Assembly (NCBI RefSeq): GCF_026745355.1
Contig: NC_079205.1
Coordinates: forward strand, 1,123,283 to 1,187,282
DNA length: 64,000 nt
Reading direction: 5' to 3'
DNA from: Beta vulgaris subsp. vulgaris
Lineage: Eukaryota; Streptophyta; Magnoliopsida; Caryophyllales; Amaranthaceae
Shown here piece after piece: positions 48,317 to 60,148 of the stretch. A program made the position numbers and the translations under genes. The notes below the pieces were generated by a model. That model ran no database searches and had not been told where the DNA came from. It saw nothing but the letters and a program-made list of their open reading frames with translations. Positions within the stretch are counted from its first letter, which is position 1. Each line of letters opens with the position of its first letter.

Positions 48317-49530
48317 TCTTCGAAAAGCTCCAAAGTTCAATCAAATTTCCCAAACAAACCCTAACTACAAGAAATTCTTCTCAGGGGCAAGATACTACAA
48401 CATCCTTCCCAAACCAGCAAAACTAATCCTCCAAGAAGCTATAATAGTACAACAAACAATTACAAAACCTACAAGAAATGGGGGAATTTCCCCAAATTAC
48501 ACCAGAAAACCCTAGATTGTTAAACCCTAGAAACCACAATCAAACATTCCAGCTCAAAGTAAATAAACACAAAAAAAAAAAAATCAAATCATGAGTAATA
48601 TTCCCAAATGTATAAAGATTCTACAACAACAAAGAAATCAAGAATATTACAGCCAGATCACAAGAATATAAGGTGGGGCACCCAGTCAAAAGCACCTTAG
48701 AAATGCTAAAGACTTGATTTTGACATCATATAATGCAACAAATCATCAAAAGAATGAGATGGGCACTCTTATTTTAGGTAATTAAAGAGTAAAAATGAAA
48801 CTTTAGAAGCTCAAATGAAGAATTAAAAAAAAGGGTACAATCAAAGTTGTAAGAAACTCAAAGAAAAGAGTTAAAAATCATGTCTTTTTTGCTGTAATCA
48901 TAATTTGGAAGTGGGTAAAAAAAGAGCACAAGAAGTGAAAATGGAGGAGGAGCAGATGAGTCTTAGGTAAGCCATAAAAATGGTGATGAAAGTCACAGAA
49001 ATGAAGGACTTTAAGACATGTCATGTAGGTGTAGCTCAGCTGAGGAGAGAGAATATATTTCTTTTTTAATTTTTGGATTAAAAGGAGAGAGAATATTTTG
49101 GAAGGGAATATAGAATTTTTTTTTATTTTTTAGATGATTTTTTAAAAAATTTAAAAGATATGGGCTAGATATGCACATTAAATTTGGAATACAAATTGCA
49201 GATGTTGTGGGGCCTTTTATTGGATCACCATCATCTTTTGAAGTGGACTTAAAATTTCATTATAGATGGCCAAGCCCTTAACTCAAGTATTTGATCTATA
49301 TGGGCTTGATAAATGTTTGGAAACCAGCCCAATTATATGCATTGTGTTATGTGTACTCAATTACTCATTATAGCCTAATAAATGCTTCCATTCTTTCTTT
49401 CTTTCTTTCTTTACCAATGAGAGAAAAAGCTAGGCTAACTATATATTGCGAGGCTAACTTAAAACGTCCTTTTCGACCAGGAGGAAAAAATCAATACATA
49501 TAGAGGGAAGGAAATAGTATACTATTATAA
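48317..49530. other. Agenet-gene upstream region and spacer
   Basis: The first several hundred bases are the expected leader and promoter of the minus-strand agenet gene. A CTTT microsatellite lies at 49391-49412. No other gene. Confidence 0.4.
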
Positions 49531-49857
49531 GGGCATGTTCTCTTCGACATAAAACAATTAAACTAAACTGAATTAAACTAAACTGAATTGAACTGAACTG
49601 ATTGCAACTGAATTTAAATAATGAATTGAATTATAACTAATAGAAATGATAAATGAAGCCGAACTAAATCAAAATGATTGCAACTGAACCAGACTGATTA
49701 CAACTGAAACGAACTAATTACAACTGAACCAAACTGATTACAACTGAACTGAACTGATTACAACTGAACTGAACTGAACTGATTTACAACTGAATTGATT
49801 ATAACTAAACCGATTAAAACTGAACCGAACTGAAAATAAGATAGGGAGAACAAACCC
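49531..49857. mobile_element. Tourist-like MITE with internal ACTGAA repeats
   Basis: 327-bp element flanked by TAA on both sides, the PIF/Harbinger target signature. Inverted ends are GGGCATGTTCTCTTCG at the left and GGGTTTGTTCTCCCTATC read inward from the right. The interior is a degenerate array of AACTGAACTGATTACA-like words. Confidence 0.8.
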
Positions 49858-52758
49858 TAAAGGTGTCCCTTGGAAGCAATGAAATTCGTCGCCCATGTTC
49901 CCGTCCCTCCCGATGTGGCGAATGTTAACTTCCTTAAACATCTAAAGATCCTTACTTGCATCAGTAATAATAGTAATAATAAATGCTTTCGTTTTAAAAC
50001 ATGTGAATTTCGCCTTACCTTTCAAAAGAAGAAAAAAAAAAGTGTATATCTAATGTTATTTTATTTCTTATGATATGAGTATATGACAAATAAAAATTAC
50101 AAAATTATACTATTAGATTTCTTATGAAAAATACTATAATAATATTTTCTTATTATTTTTTGCCACTTAAACTGAGAATAATTAACCTTCAAATTCGATC
50201 TATTTTATAATGGGAGGGGTAGTTATTTTCTTGATTATAAAATAATATGAAACACTATTCCTGACTAATAACTATTTTATTTATTAAAAAAAAATCATAG
50301 TGGCATTTAATCTTCATATTCAAGATATATATATAGTCTAATTAGGGGTGAAAGTAATTTAGAAAAAAAAACGAAACCTAATCTAATCTAAATCGAATTA
50401 TTAGTAATTCGGATTGGACTATGTTCGGACTGAATTTTTCTTTTTGAAAAATCGGACGGATCTTCATGTTGGATTGTATAAATGGTGATTGGATCCAAAA
50501 ATCCAAAATAACTGAATAGTAAATAGGCCTTATATTTTATATTTATGAGTAGGCTTATCGATTTTTTAAAGCTCAAGTGGTTCGACAGCTCTTCCCTTTT
50601 TCTAAAAGTTATAACTCTAACTTGCTGTAAAGGTGAATATGTTGTTATGTTGTTGTTGATTATTCTGTTATAATAAATTATGAGTTTGCAATGAATTATT
50701 AGTTGTTATTAGTTTATTAATGAATTTTTAAGAGACTATAGGAATTACTTCTAGTATCGAACACTTTATTTTGATCCTCGTGTCAAATTCATTTCAGCGA
50801 AAAAACATAAATTAGAAAAACTTGGATAAATTCGGATCAAATCTCATCTAGTGTCTGAAATTTCGGATTATATTGGTTTGGACTCTAACTTTAATTGGTT
50901 TTGGATTGAAAAATTAGAATCCAAATTTTGTTCGAATCAAATTAAATTAAGTAAAAATTCAAATCGTACACCGAATTTTCACCCTTACGGCTAATAAAGA
51001 GAGACCGTTTAGAGCATCTCAAACAAATTTCATATGCGGCGACCACAAATTTCTAAGAGTGGCGCAAAATCGTCAAAAGTGCCAATGCAAAGGTATCCAC
51101 ATCAAGTGATCATTAGTTCTCTTTTCTATGAAAGTAACCAGAAAATCAATAACAAAAATGAAGATTCTGTTGTTGGCTCCTAAAAGCATGAATGGGCAGT
51201 GATTAAACTCCATACAATAAGATGCTTTTGTTATGGTGCATCAAATTATAAGAGGTCAATATTCAATTAAGGTACTTGTGGTGAAGTGAGAATGATAGTG
51301 ATATATGTCCCCAAATTACATTTATTAATTCTTGTAGCCTGCCAAAATTGAAGGGCAGTCTTATTTTGTATGACTTGTAAACCTAGAAATATTGCTTCAT
51401 ATTATAATTTTAAAGTTATAGTAAAAATATGTTTGCTTGAATAAATGCATGTGAAAATTAGAAAGAGAGGTAAAGAAAGAAAAATTATAAAGACTACAAT
51501 TCCAATAATATTATACTTCTACTTTTTTTGGTTGATTAAGATCTAAAATATATATTTTTTACACCCGATAACCTATCTATTATTATTAATTGATGGTATG
51601 ACGTGGATTATTCTAATAACATAGATAGTGCTACTCATAATGCATATATGAAATTATTGATAAAATCGGTAGAGTTGTAATAAGGTTAATGGTAATATAT
51701 ACATGGTCTTACTAACAAGAGCATACATAACTGTACTTATAATGCAAATATTAGACTCATTGTATCACACTGTAATTCAATTGTCCAATTATCAAATAAA
51801 AGATGAATTATTTAGTAATAAGACTAATATTCAAGATAGAATTATGCTCTCATCCCACTTCAATAAATCCAAATCTTATAGTTTATGTGTGGGGATGATT
51901 TCTCTTTCCATTAAGTTTTATCCTTCGTATATGTTTATGTCATGACATATCTACTATTGGAAAAATAATTCCAAAATCTCTAATCTCTTAACACAATAAA
52001 AATGTATAATCCATGTAACTTGAACTTACCTCTTTCATCATTAGTGTTGTTCTTTTTATTATTGATAGTGTTATGTTTGAAATGAAATTAAAGAGAATAA
52101 ACAAATAGTAATATTATAATATTAAATCCGTTATGAGATAGGACAATCACTACTTGCTTGTTTTCCTACAAATCAAAGGATAATTATATAATGACATAAG
52201 TACATATAACATCCCTTAGCTTCTTGGTTATGAGTTTGGTAAAACAATAAATGATTTGTGCTCAACACAAGATACTCTTAATTTTATGTTTTAATTAGTT
52301 CGAATAATATTCAATTTAATTTGCCTTAACAAGGAAATTTGCCATATTTTATGAAGTGCTAAAGAAGTAGTGTCTAATCTAATGAATAAGCTACTTTTTT
52401 TTCTTGAAATCTAATTCATTATCCGTGACCAACGATTCATTTATTACTATTAACCCTATTTTAGTTCCCTAAAACCTTGACGTTATGAGTTTCTATCCAA
52501 GCATTTTAAGAAGAACTACTAACATTTTCAAACAAAAATGAGAGCCACAAAAACAAAAATGGAAATAAAATTCAATCATAGCCCTAAATACCACTTTGTC
52601 ACTTTATCATATATTCCTATTCTAGTTGACATTTGACAGATAGATTATTGTCTTTGATGTCCTATTGGCTCATTTGCTAGTATAGTTGTCGTAATGAAAT
52701 TCTTAGGAGAGGTACTAACTACTAACTACACGATATTTGCTCACTTGAGCTACACTAA
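49858..52758. other. AT-rich spacer
   Basis: Nearly 3 kb without a supported gene or RNA. Long AT runs with stop codons in all frames. Repeated GGATT/CGGAT words at 50340-50960 hint at a decayed element. Confidence 0.45.
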
Positions 52759-53058
52759 TGATATGATGGACTTTAGCATAATATATGTGATAGAATATAA
52801 AACTATTTCTGGAATTTTCACCATCAGCTTAATCTTTTGGTTGAGTTGGTCTTTTGACATAGTATCAGAGCTAGTGTACATAAAGATCACGGGTTCAAAT
52901 CTCGTCCACCCTTCCTTTCTAAATGGAATGTTTATCGTTATGCATGAGGGAGGTCTCTGATGTATCCACACTTCAAGTCCAATGGGCTCTTGTGTGAGAA
53001 GACGTGTGGAACTCCAACCATCAATTTAAACTTTTGATTGAGTTGATCCTCTGACGAT
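52759..53058 (+). mobile_element. TRIM-like mini LTR retrotransposon
   Basis: Two diverged direct repeats of about 100 bp (52759-52858 and 52959-53058) each end in TTTTGRTTGAGTTGRTCYTYTGAC-type sequence and start TGAT. Between them, TAGTATCAGAGC (52860-52871) is one base from the tRNA-Met primer-binding site, and GAGGGAGGTC just before the second repeat is polypurine-like. Total about 300 bp, too small to code. Related to the remnant in the ZIP intron. Confidence 0.5.
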
Positions 53059-53677
53059 ATAAAAGCTGAAATCTGAAAATGATGTACATTGTATCCTACT
53101 ATCCTATGTATAGGAGTTCAAAAGGAAGTGGCTAACTATGTGATGTCTTTATCTCGCTAATCGCTTCAACATCAAATAGTTGCATGTTAGTCGTATCCTA
53201 TTAGTGTACTAGTGCTATATGTGTCGCCCAAAAACGTTTTGCGTATACTTTTTTTCTATGTTCGTATGCTTAGTTGTAGATAAGAAGTAGAAACTTGCAC
53301 ACAAATTAATGGTTTGGCTTCTATAAAACATTATGAATAATGGAGAAGTTTGTAGTGAAATTTGTGAAAAGAGTAATTTATAAGAAATTAAAACAATCAT
53401 GTTTTTTTTTTTTGTGCATTGGCCTATTTTATTATGTCAATATTTCAAACTAGAAAAATTATTGAAAGTATATAATGTAGGAAATATATCTTTTAGCTAT
53501 TTGGTAACATATGTACTTGAATATATACAATATATCAAGGCTAAAATTTAAAGTGAACTCATGATATATATATACTATTTTGCATCAACTTAAATCATAG
53601 CCGCATATAGTACTTACTTTTTCTGTTTCTTTAAGGTCTTCCTGTTTCTGTCTAGAAATTAAGGGTTCTAACTCCTT
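53059..53677. other. AT-rich spacer before the gypsy element
   Basis: No gene or element identified. Confidence 0.35.
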
Positions 53678-54049
53678 TGCTTAGGGAATACCGGGTCAGA
53701 TTTGAATGTCTTGAGTCTAAAGTCCGTACGCCGGAATCCTGCAAAAGTAATGGTTAGACTGCCCCGGGGGTTGTTCCGGGATCGCCTCTCCGACGCTCAA
53801 GTCAGTGATCAAGCTTAGAGAGATAAAGTCTAGAGAGAGATGCTCTGGTTTGTTAGGTAAGAATTCAATACCCTCTCATTGATGAGGGGGTTGAGTATTT
53901 ATAGTGCTGGGGATATCCCAACTGTAGGCCAGCTGGGGGGCACTGACAGCTGGGATGCACCATCACAGGTGGGGTCCACTGGAGGTTTTAAGGCCTTTAT
54001 TGGGCTGGATTATCCCTGGTAAGCCTATCCCAGGAAATAAGCCCAAACA
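53678..54049 (-). mobile_element. LTR of the Tat-lineage gypsy element (3' LTR, inverted)
   Basis: About 370 bp, minus orientation. The start is taken as TGTTTGGGCTTATTTCC at 54049, just after a purine-rich GGCGTGGGGC, and the end as ...GGTATTCCCTAAGCA at 53678. It contains a TATA box (separate entry) and, downstream of it, the CTTGAGCGTCGGAG block common in gypsy R/U5 regions. Ends are not confirmed because the partner LTR lies outside the window. Confidence 0.6.
53896..53903 (-). promoter_or_regulatory. TATA box of the gypsy LTR
   Basis: Minus-strand TATAAATA within CACTATAAATACTCAACC. It would start transcription near 53866. Because this is the 3' LTR, the transcript would run into flanking DNA toward 53.6 kb. 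Confidence 0.6.
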
Positions 54050-54170
54050 ATTAGCCCCACGCCAGGAATGGGAAATATCGAGGCCTTGCTGAAATGTTTC
54101 CCGTTCGTGGCGGAACCTAGATAGTTTGGAACCCAGGCTGACCTGCTTCTTAGGCAGGAAAATAGGGCAC

Positions 54171-54655
54171 GTGCCGACCCAGTCTCCTCAAGGAGGAGGG
54201 GTGGCTCGAGTGCCGACCCGGTCTCCTCGAGGAGAAGGGTGGCTTGAGTGCCGACCCGGTCTCCTCAAGGAGAGGGGTGGCTGGAGTGCCGACCCAGTCT
54301 CCTCAAGGAGAAGGGTGGCTTGAGTGCCGACCCGGTCTCCTCAAGGAGAGGGGTGGCTGGAGTGCCGACCCGATCCCCTCGAGGAGAGGGATGGCTTGAG
54401 TGCCGACCCAGTCTCCTCAAGGAGAGGGGTGGCTTGAGTGCCGACCCGATCTCCTCAAGGAGAAGGGTGGCTTGAGTGCCGACCCGGTCTCCTCAAGGAG
54501 AGGGGTGGCTGGAGTGCCGACCCGGTCTCCTCGAGGAGAGGGATGGCTTGAGTGCCGACCCGGTCTCCTCAAGGGGAGAGGTGGCTCGAGTGCCGACCCG
54601 GTGTCCTCAGGGAGAGGGGTGGCATGAATGCCGACCCAATCTCGTCGAGAAATGG
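54171..54655. repeat. 13 x 38-bp tandem repeat in the gypsy 3' region
   Basis: Thirteen consecutive copies (units 38-39 bp) of a GTGCCGACCCGGTCTCCTC / AAGGAGAGGGGTGGCTTGA unit. Several copies carry CTCCTCGAGGAG, a perfect 12-bp palindrome; the others have CTCCTCAAGGAG. There are no unique spacers, so it is not a CRISPR-type array. Plus-strand ORFs here come from the repeat. Tat elements are known for variable tandem repeats between pol and the 3' LTR. Confidence 0.95.
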
Positions 54656-54673
54656 AGGGGTGTGGTTAGTTTA

Positions 54674-55480
54674 CGGCTCGGGCTAGGGACCAATGAGCCC
54701 CATGCTTGTCCGAGCCGGTGTCCTCATTCGCTAAGTCAATCAAGGAGGGCCTCTTTAGGCCGAGCCGGTTGGACGTGGCTCGGATGAGGGGCCAACGAGC
54801 CCCATGCTAGTCCGAGCCGGTGCCTACTCTCGCTAAGTCAATCTGGGACTTAGGAGACTTACTCAACCAAGGAGGAGTGCCTCCAAGGGCCGAGCTAGTT
54901 GGACGCGGCTCGGATGAGGGGTCAATGAGCCCCATGCTTGTCCGAGCCGGTGCCTGCTCTCGCTAAGTCAATCTGGGACTTAGGAGACTTACTCAACCAA
55001 GGAGGAGTGCCTCCAAGGGCTGAGCTAGTTGGACGCGGCTCGGATGAGGGGCCAATGAGCCCCATGCTTGTCCGAGCCGGTGCCTGCTCTCGCTAAGTCA
55101 ACTGGGACTTAGGAGAATTACTCAACCAAGGAGGAGTGCCTCCAAGGGCTGAGCTAGTTGGACGCGGCTCGGATGAGGGGCCAATGAGCCCCATGCTTGT
55201 CCGAGCCGGTGCCTGCTCTCGTAAGTCAATCTGGGACTTAGGAGACTTACTCAACCAAGGAGGAGTGCCTCCAAGGGCTGAGCTAGTTGGACGCGGCTCG
55301 GATGAGGGGCCAATGAGCCCCATGCTTGTCCGAGTCGGTGCCTGCTCTCGCTAAGTCAATCTGGGACTTAGGAGACTTACTCAACCAAGGAGGAGTGCCT
55401 CCAAGGGCTGAGCTTGTTGGACGCGGCTCGGATGAGGGGCCAATGAGCCCCATGCTTGTCCGAGTCGGTGCCTAAGGTTT
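54674..55480. repeat. ~130-bp tandem repeat, six units plus a partial first copy
   Basis: The anchor GGACGCGGCTCGGATGAGG recurs at about 54771, 54901, 55031, 55160, 55289 and 55419 (spacing 129-130 bp). Each unit runs on through GCCCCATGCTTGTCCGAGCC and GGGACTTAGGAGACTTACTC. A shorter diverged copy begins at 54674. Adjacent to the 38-bp array, in the same part of the element. Confidence 0.93.
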
Positions 55481-55781
55481 TGGACCACTGGCTGAGGTGA
55501 CCGAGTGGGTAACCTTGAGCTGATGAACTGGCAATATTGAGCTGGTGAACTTAATAGCTTCTTGGGAACCCAAATGCCACGTGGCAACGGTGGATTATTG
55601 GGGTGCTTGAAAACATGGTGGCGATTCAACTTCTGGTTATTTATGACTTTTGTGACGATTGATATTCCGAGGGGTTGTACATTTTGAACAGTTTTGGGCA
55701 GTTGGGAGGCCCATTAAGGTGTTGAAGACACAAGGCCCGGTCCAAGAGATGACGTGGAACACGGGGACCGAGGATTTTGCC

Positions 55782-55789
55782 TATAAGTA
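55782..55789 (+). promoter_or_regulatory. TATA-like box for the antisense ORF
   Basis: TATAAGTA in GCCTATAAGTAGGG on the plus strand, 229 bp before the ATG at 56011. A CT-rich leader follows, and CCAG|GTACGCC at 55926 could be a leader-intron donor. It points opposite to gag-pol. Confidence 0.5.
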
Positions 55790-56010
55790 GGGAGAGAGGA
55801 GAGAGATTTTGTCACTTTTACAATTCTCTCTCTCTCTCTAACTTTGAGTTTTCTGCTCTCTCTCTCTCTCTACTTCAGAGCATTTTCTCTCTCTAAGTCT
55901 GGGCTCCATCTTCTTCGTCCGACCAGGTACGCCTTTGTTTTGTATTTTCGCTAAGTTTTTTCTTCTCTTTCTTTTAATAAAATCGGCCGACCCCCTTCTG
56001 TTGATAAATA

Positions 56011-58542
56011 ATGGGGAGCTCGTCCGAGTCAGTGACACCCCCTCCCTCACCTCCTTACAATTTAGCCGAGGAAGTGAGGGGTATGGGAATGGTATTGGTG
56101 TCAACTTTAATAAGTTGCCCGGACCCCTCGGCTGTGCCTGAGGCGCTTTCCCTCCCGAGTACTCCTTCGCAAGCCGAGGAGGAGGAGGCCGAGGGTGCCA
56201 TCCCCCTACCCTGGGAGGTGTCCCTGGCCTATCCCTCTTCGAGGAGTTACTTAGACAGATATTTGTCTGATGGTGTAGTTAGGATAGCTATGCCGGGAGA
56301 AGAAGGCGAAGCGTCTACATCCGGTCGGCTCGCGTATCCTGAGATCGACCCTAAAGGTGGTCCGGGAGCAAAATTCCCCCTCCCTTCTCTAATAAAGGCC
56401 CTAATGGAGGATGCTCGAGGCCAAGCAGCGAAGTTTCAGATAAAGGACCCCTATCTGCTGGTCCGACCCGATGCTAGCCACACCATTTTGAGCCCACCCC
56501 CTAGATGCACCGCCTTTTATTACAAGGCCATGGAGATGGGCTTGAGGTTCCCGCTGACCCAGTTTGAGAAGGATATATTGAATGCGTACCAATTGTGCCT
56601 GGGTCAGCTATCTCCGAACTCTTGGGGGGTATATTGGCGGTTCAGGTGATTTGTGATATTATCGGTGTTAAGCCGACCCTCACCCTATGGCGCCATTTAT
56701 ACAAGCTGTTCGAGGAGAAGGATCATGGACCTGGTTGGTGGTGCTTCCAGGCTCGACGGGGCTACCGGACCGTCCTCGACCTACCCACCTCGCAGAAGGG
56801 TTTTCGTCGAGGATTTGCTTTTGTTTACTATGGGGAGATTGGGGCATCCCCATCGTACCTCCGTCTGCCGACCCCAACCACTACCTCAACTTTAAAGTTC
56901 CCGAGCTATCAGAAGATGAAGCAGTGGCTGCCATCTATATGCAATTAGAGGCGAAGATAGTGGATGGCGGTGAGGTTTTTGTAGCGGGGAATTGGCTCCC
57001 GAGCTGTAAGCTATTCAAGAACGAGCACTTCCTCGCCGCATTCGGCCTGAGTCCGGCCTTTCCCAAGGGTAATTCGGCAAAAGGGGCTGGTTGACTTGTT
57101 TGTGTTTACTTGTTATATTTTGCTAACTGTGTTTTTTCTTTTTGCAGAAGCTTCCTTAGCATTCTTAAAAGAGACCGATCCGGAGATGGCTGAGCGATTA
57201 ACTTCCGCTGCTCTCAAGGCCGCTCGGATCAGGGCCGAGATGAAGGCCAATAAGATTAATAAGCCTTCCAAGCCGAAGGTAAACATTTTACCATCCGACC
57301 CGATTCGAGTTTTCCTTGCATATCTTGCTAACATCTTGGTATTCACAGGATCCGTCCAACCCCAAGCCGAGGAAGCGAAAGGAGAGGGCCGAGGAGAGGG
57401 TTGAACTGACGGAGAAGGCCCTGGCCAAAGCTCGGGCCGAGAAGGAGGCGTCAGCGAAGAAGGCTCGAAAGGAGCCTTCTGTCGAGGTGAATAGTCCTCG
57501 ACCCGATTCCGGAGGTGGGGACACCCATGTCTCGGTCCATCCCTCGGATTTCGAGCCTGTTCGGAGTCGAAGACCGGGGGCCTCCCACCCTTCTCGGCCG
57601 AGCGCTCTCTGTCCGAGGCGCCCGTCCCCTTCACACAGATGTCCAAGACGGACAAGAAGAAAAGGATTTCCGACTCCCTGGAGATCCTATGCATTCAAAC
57701 TGACCGAGACCACATCAATGAGGTCAATCAGAGGAATGAGTCGAGTGAGCTCTTTCGCTCCTGGATGGACGTAAGTACCTTAGCCTTACTCCTCTTTTAA
57801 CTTTTTCATTTCTATTTTTTAACTTGTCTTTGTTTTGCAGTTTTCCATCCGGATGACCAAAGTAGCCGAGGATCGGCTCGCTTTCGTCCAAGAAGTCCAG
57901 GAGCTGAGGGACGCGGCTCGGTCCCATTTTGACGAGCTGTACCGAGCCAAAGAGGACAAAAGATTGGCCGAGCTCCGCAAGGAAGAGGTGGAGGAGAAGA
58001 TCCGGAAGGGCGAGGAGGCCTGGCAAAAAGAGCAGCAGGAGTGGAAGGAAGAGAGAGCCAACCTCTCCTTGGCTAAGGAGAATGCTGAGTCGGCCAAGGT
58101 CACGGCCGAAACTAAGCAGGCTCAGGCCGAGAAGGAGTTGGAGGAAGTCAAGCTCCAGCTCTCTGCGGCTGAGGCCCAATTAAAGGAAGCTCAAGCGGCC
58201 GTTTCTCGCTCTTAGGAGGAGTGGTTCAAAGCCTGGCAGGGGTCGGACGACTGTACCGACTTTTGCGCTGAGGTGGGCCAATCCTCCCATAATGTGGGCG
58301 AGGACGAAGCGCTCTCCAAGCTGAGGGAAGCCTTGGCCGACTCCTTCCCCGAGGCTGACTGGAATTCAGTCTGGTCTCGCTATCAAGAGTTGGCTGAGGC
58401 CGAAGCAGCCGAGATCAAAGCCAAGATGGCTGAGGAGATGAGCTCAGATGACGAGTCTGACGACGAAGAAGAAGATGCTGCTAGCACCGTGCCACCTCCT
58501 ACCGAGCAGCCTGCTGCTGAGCAACCTGCTGCTGGTCCTTAG
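56011..58542 (+). pseudogene. Spliced antisense ORF of the Tat retrotransposon (aORF), broken
   Basis: Lies on the plus strand, opposite to and convergent with pol. From ATG 56011 it encodes a Pro/Ser/Glu-rich N terminus, then a globular block (MEMGLRFPLTQFEKDIL, LSPNSW, VICDIIGVKPTLTLW, GPGWWCFQARRGYRTVLDLP) of the 'putative gypsy type transposon' class, then a Lys/Glu/Ala-rich coiled coil (~57840-58200) and an acidic tail (SSDDESDDEEEDA). Three introns have clean GT-AG ends and keep frame: 57069-57147, 57279-57348 and 57771-57840. It is damaged: frame changes at the G6 run near 56630, near 56835 and around 57550, and an in-frame TAG at 58213. Such ORFs are known between integrase and the 3' LTR in Tat-lineage elements. 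Function unknown. Confidence 0.75.
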
Positions 58543-58936
58543 CTGCTTTAGGATTTTGCTTTCTTAGCTTTGGCCTTGTCGGCCTTCTAGCTTTTCTATT
58601 TTTGCCTCGCTTTTGGTCCTGTATTTTTGTAAACTCTTGGTTGTGTTTTTCAACTTTTTATCAATTGGAATACAACTACTATTTTGCAACTTGTCTTGTG
58701 TCGTACTTTTTCGTTATTTGCAATATATTACAACATTTAAAAGACAATAAACTGGTTAAGTTTTGCTTGTCCTTTTGATCAAAATAATGAGACTGGCTAA
58801 GTCTTTTTATTTCTAGAATGAAATCGACTTGGTACATGGACTGGTTAAGTCCGAGTACAGTTGGATTTGCTCGCTTAAACCGACCAGGTAGTACTGGCCT
58901 TACATCATGCCCCTAGTGCAAGTAACGAAAAAGGAG
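58543..58936. other. Convergent gap between aORF and pol
   Basis: 394 bp between the aORF stop (58542, plus) and the pol stop (58937, minus). AT-rich with no ORF; presumably holds 3' ends for both transcripts. Confidence 0.5.
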
Positions 58937-60148
58937 TTACACATAGAATCTTTTGAGATTGTCTAGGTTCCAAGACCGAGCCAGGGGGACCCCTTCGGGA
59001 GATTCGAGTCGGAATGTCCCTGGCTTGATGATTTCTGTAACCTTGTAAAGACCGTCCCAATTTGCCCCCAACTTTCCTTTGAGATGGGAAAGTCCGGTGG
59101 CTTCGACCTTCCGGACGACCCAGTCGCCTAGACTGATTGGCCGAGGCTTTACTCGCCGGTTAAAGTGCCTCGTGATTCTTTGCTTGTACCGGATGGCTTG
59201 TAGCAAAGCATTGCCTCGGGTTTCTGGCAATAGGTCTAAGTTGACGGGCTTTTCTTCTTCATTTTGGTCGAATTCATAGAATGTCATCCGAGGGGAGGGG
59301 ATTCCCACCTCGACCGGAAGGACAGCTTCGCTTCCATAGACCAAGCCGAAAGGAGAGTGCCCGGTGGCTTCTTTCACCGTTGTCCGAGCCGACCAGAGTA
59401 CTCCAGGTAGGTCGTCTACCCATGCCCCTTTAGCCGCATCAAGGGATTTTTTGATACCCTTTAGAACAATTTTATTGGCTGACTCGGCTTGTCCGTTGGT
59501 CTGAGGACGGGAGACTGCCGAGAACCTTGTTTGTATGCCGAACCGGACACAATATGCTCGTGTCGGCCCGCTGTTGAACTGTCGACCATTGTCTGATACC
59601 AAGGTTCTTGGAATTCCGAACCGGGTAATTATATTCCGCCAAACGAACAGCTGAACCTGCTTGTCAGTAATTGACGCCAGTGGCTCGGCTTCGGTCCACT
59701 TGGTGAAGTAATCAATAGCCACAATTAGGAACTTTCTTTGCCCAGAAGCCGGGGGAAAAGGTCCGAGCAGGTCCATGCCCCACTTGTCGAAGGGTAGGAC
59801 TGCTTGAATGGTGGTGAGGGGAGTGGCCGGCGCCCTCGGTATGTCCGAATGAATCTGGCAAGATGGACACCTCCGGACTAAGTCCGAGGCATCAGCTTTC
59901 AGAGTAGGCCAATAGTATCCGGCCCTTAGTGCCTTTCCGGCTATAGTTCGACCCCCTTGATGGCTTCCGCAGGCTCCTTGGTGTATTTCCCAGAGGACAT
60001 AATTTCCTTCCTCGGGAGTTATACACTTGAGGAGGGGATGAGTGAAAGACTTTTTATAGAGCTGCCTTTCGTGCCAAAGGAACCAACCTGACTTATGCTT
60101 AACCCGGTCGGCTTCTTTAGGATCGCTAGGTAAGGTCCCGTCTCGCAA
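58937..60148 (-). pseudogene. Gypsy integrase domain
   Basis: Longest intact piece of pol, about 400 codons on the minus strand. The zinc-binding HHCC region (HQGACGSHQGG ... RRCPSCQ) is followed by the DDE core: GMDLLGPFP (first Asp), TLVSDNGRQFNSG (second Asp), then QTNGQAESANK (Glu). A C-terminal GDWVVRKVEATGL / LYKVTEI block resembles the GPY/F-type chromatin-side domain. Integrase inserts the cDNA into the host genome. It is cut from the upstream RNase H domain by a 1-2 nt indel near 60150, so it is not translated as part of a normal polyprotein. Confidence 0.9.

Noticed and set aside
54171..54655. Regular 38-bp repeats resembling a CRISPR array
   Set aside because: There are no unique spacers; the units are directly joined tandem repeats inside a plant retrotransposon.
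54126..54787. Overlapping plus-strand ORFs of 65-103 aa with repeated PTRSPQGEGWLECRP-like peptides
   Set aside because: They are by-products of the 38-bp tandem repeat. They shift frame with unit length and have no start context or homology.
57113..57694. 193-aa minus-strand ORF
   Set aside because: It is the antisense shadow of the GC-rich aORF exons. It crosses the aORF introns and shows no domain.
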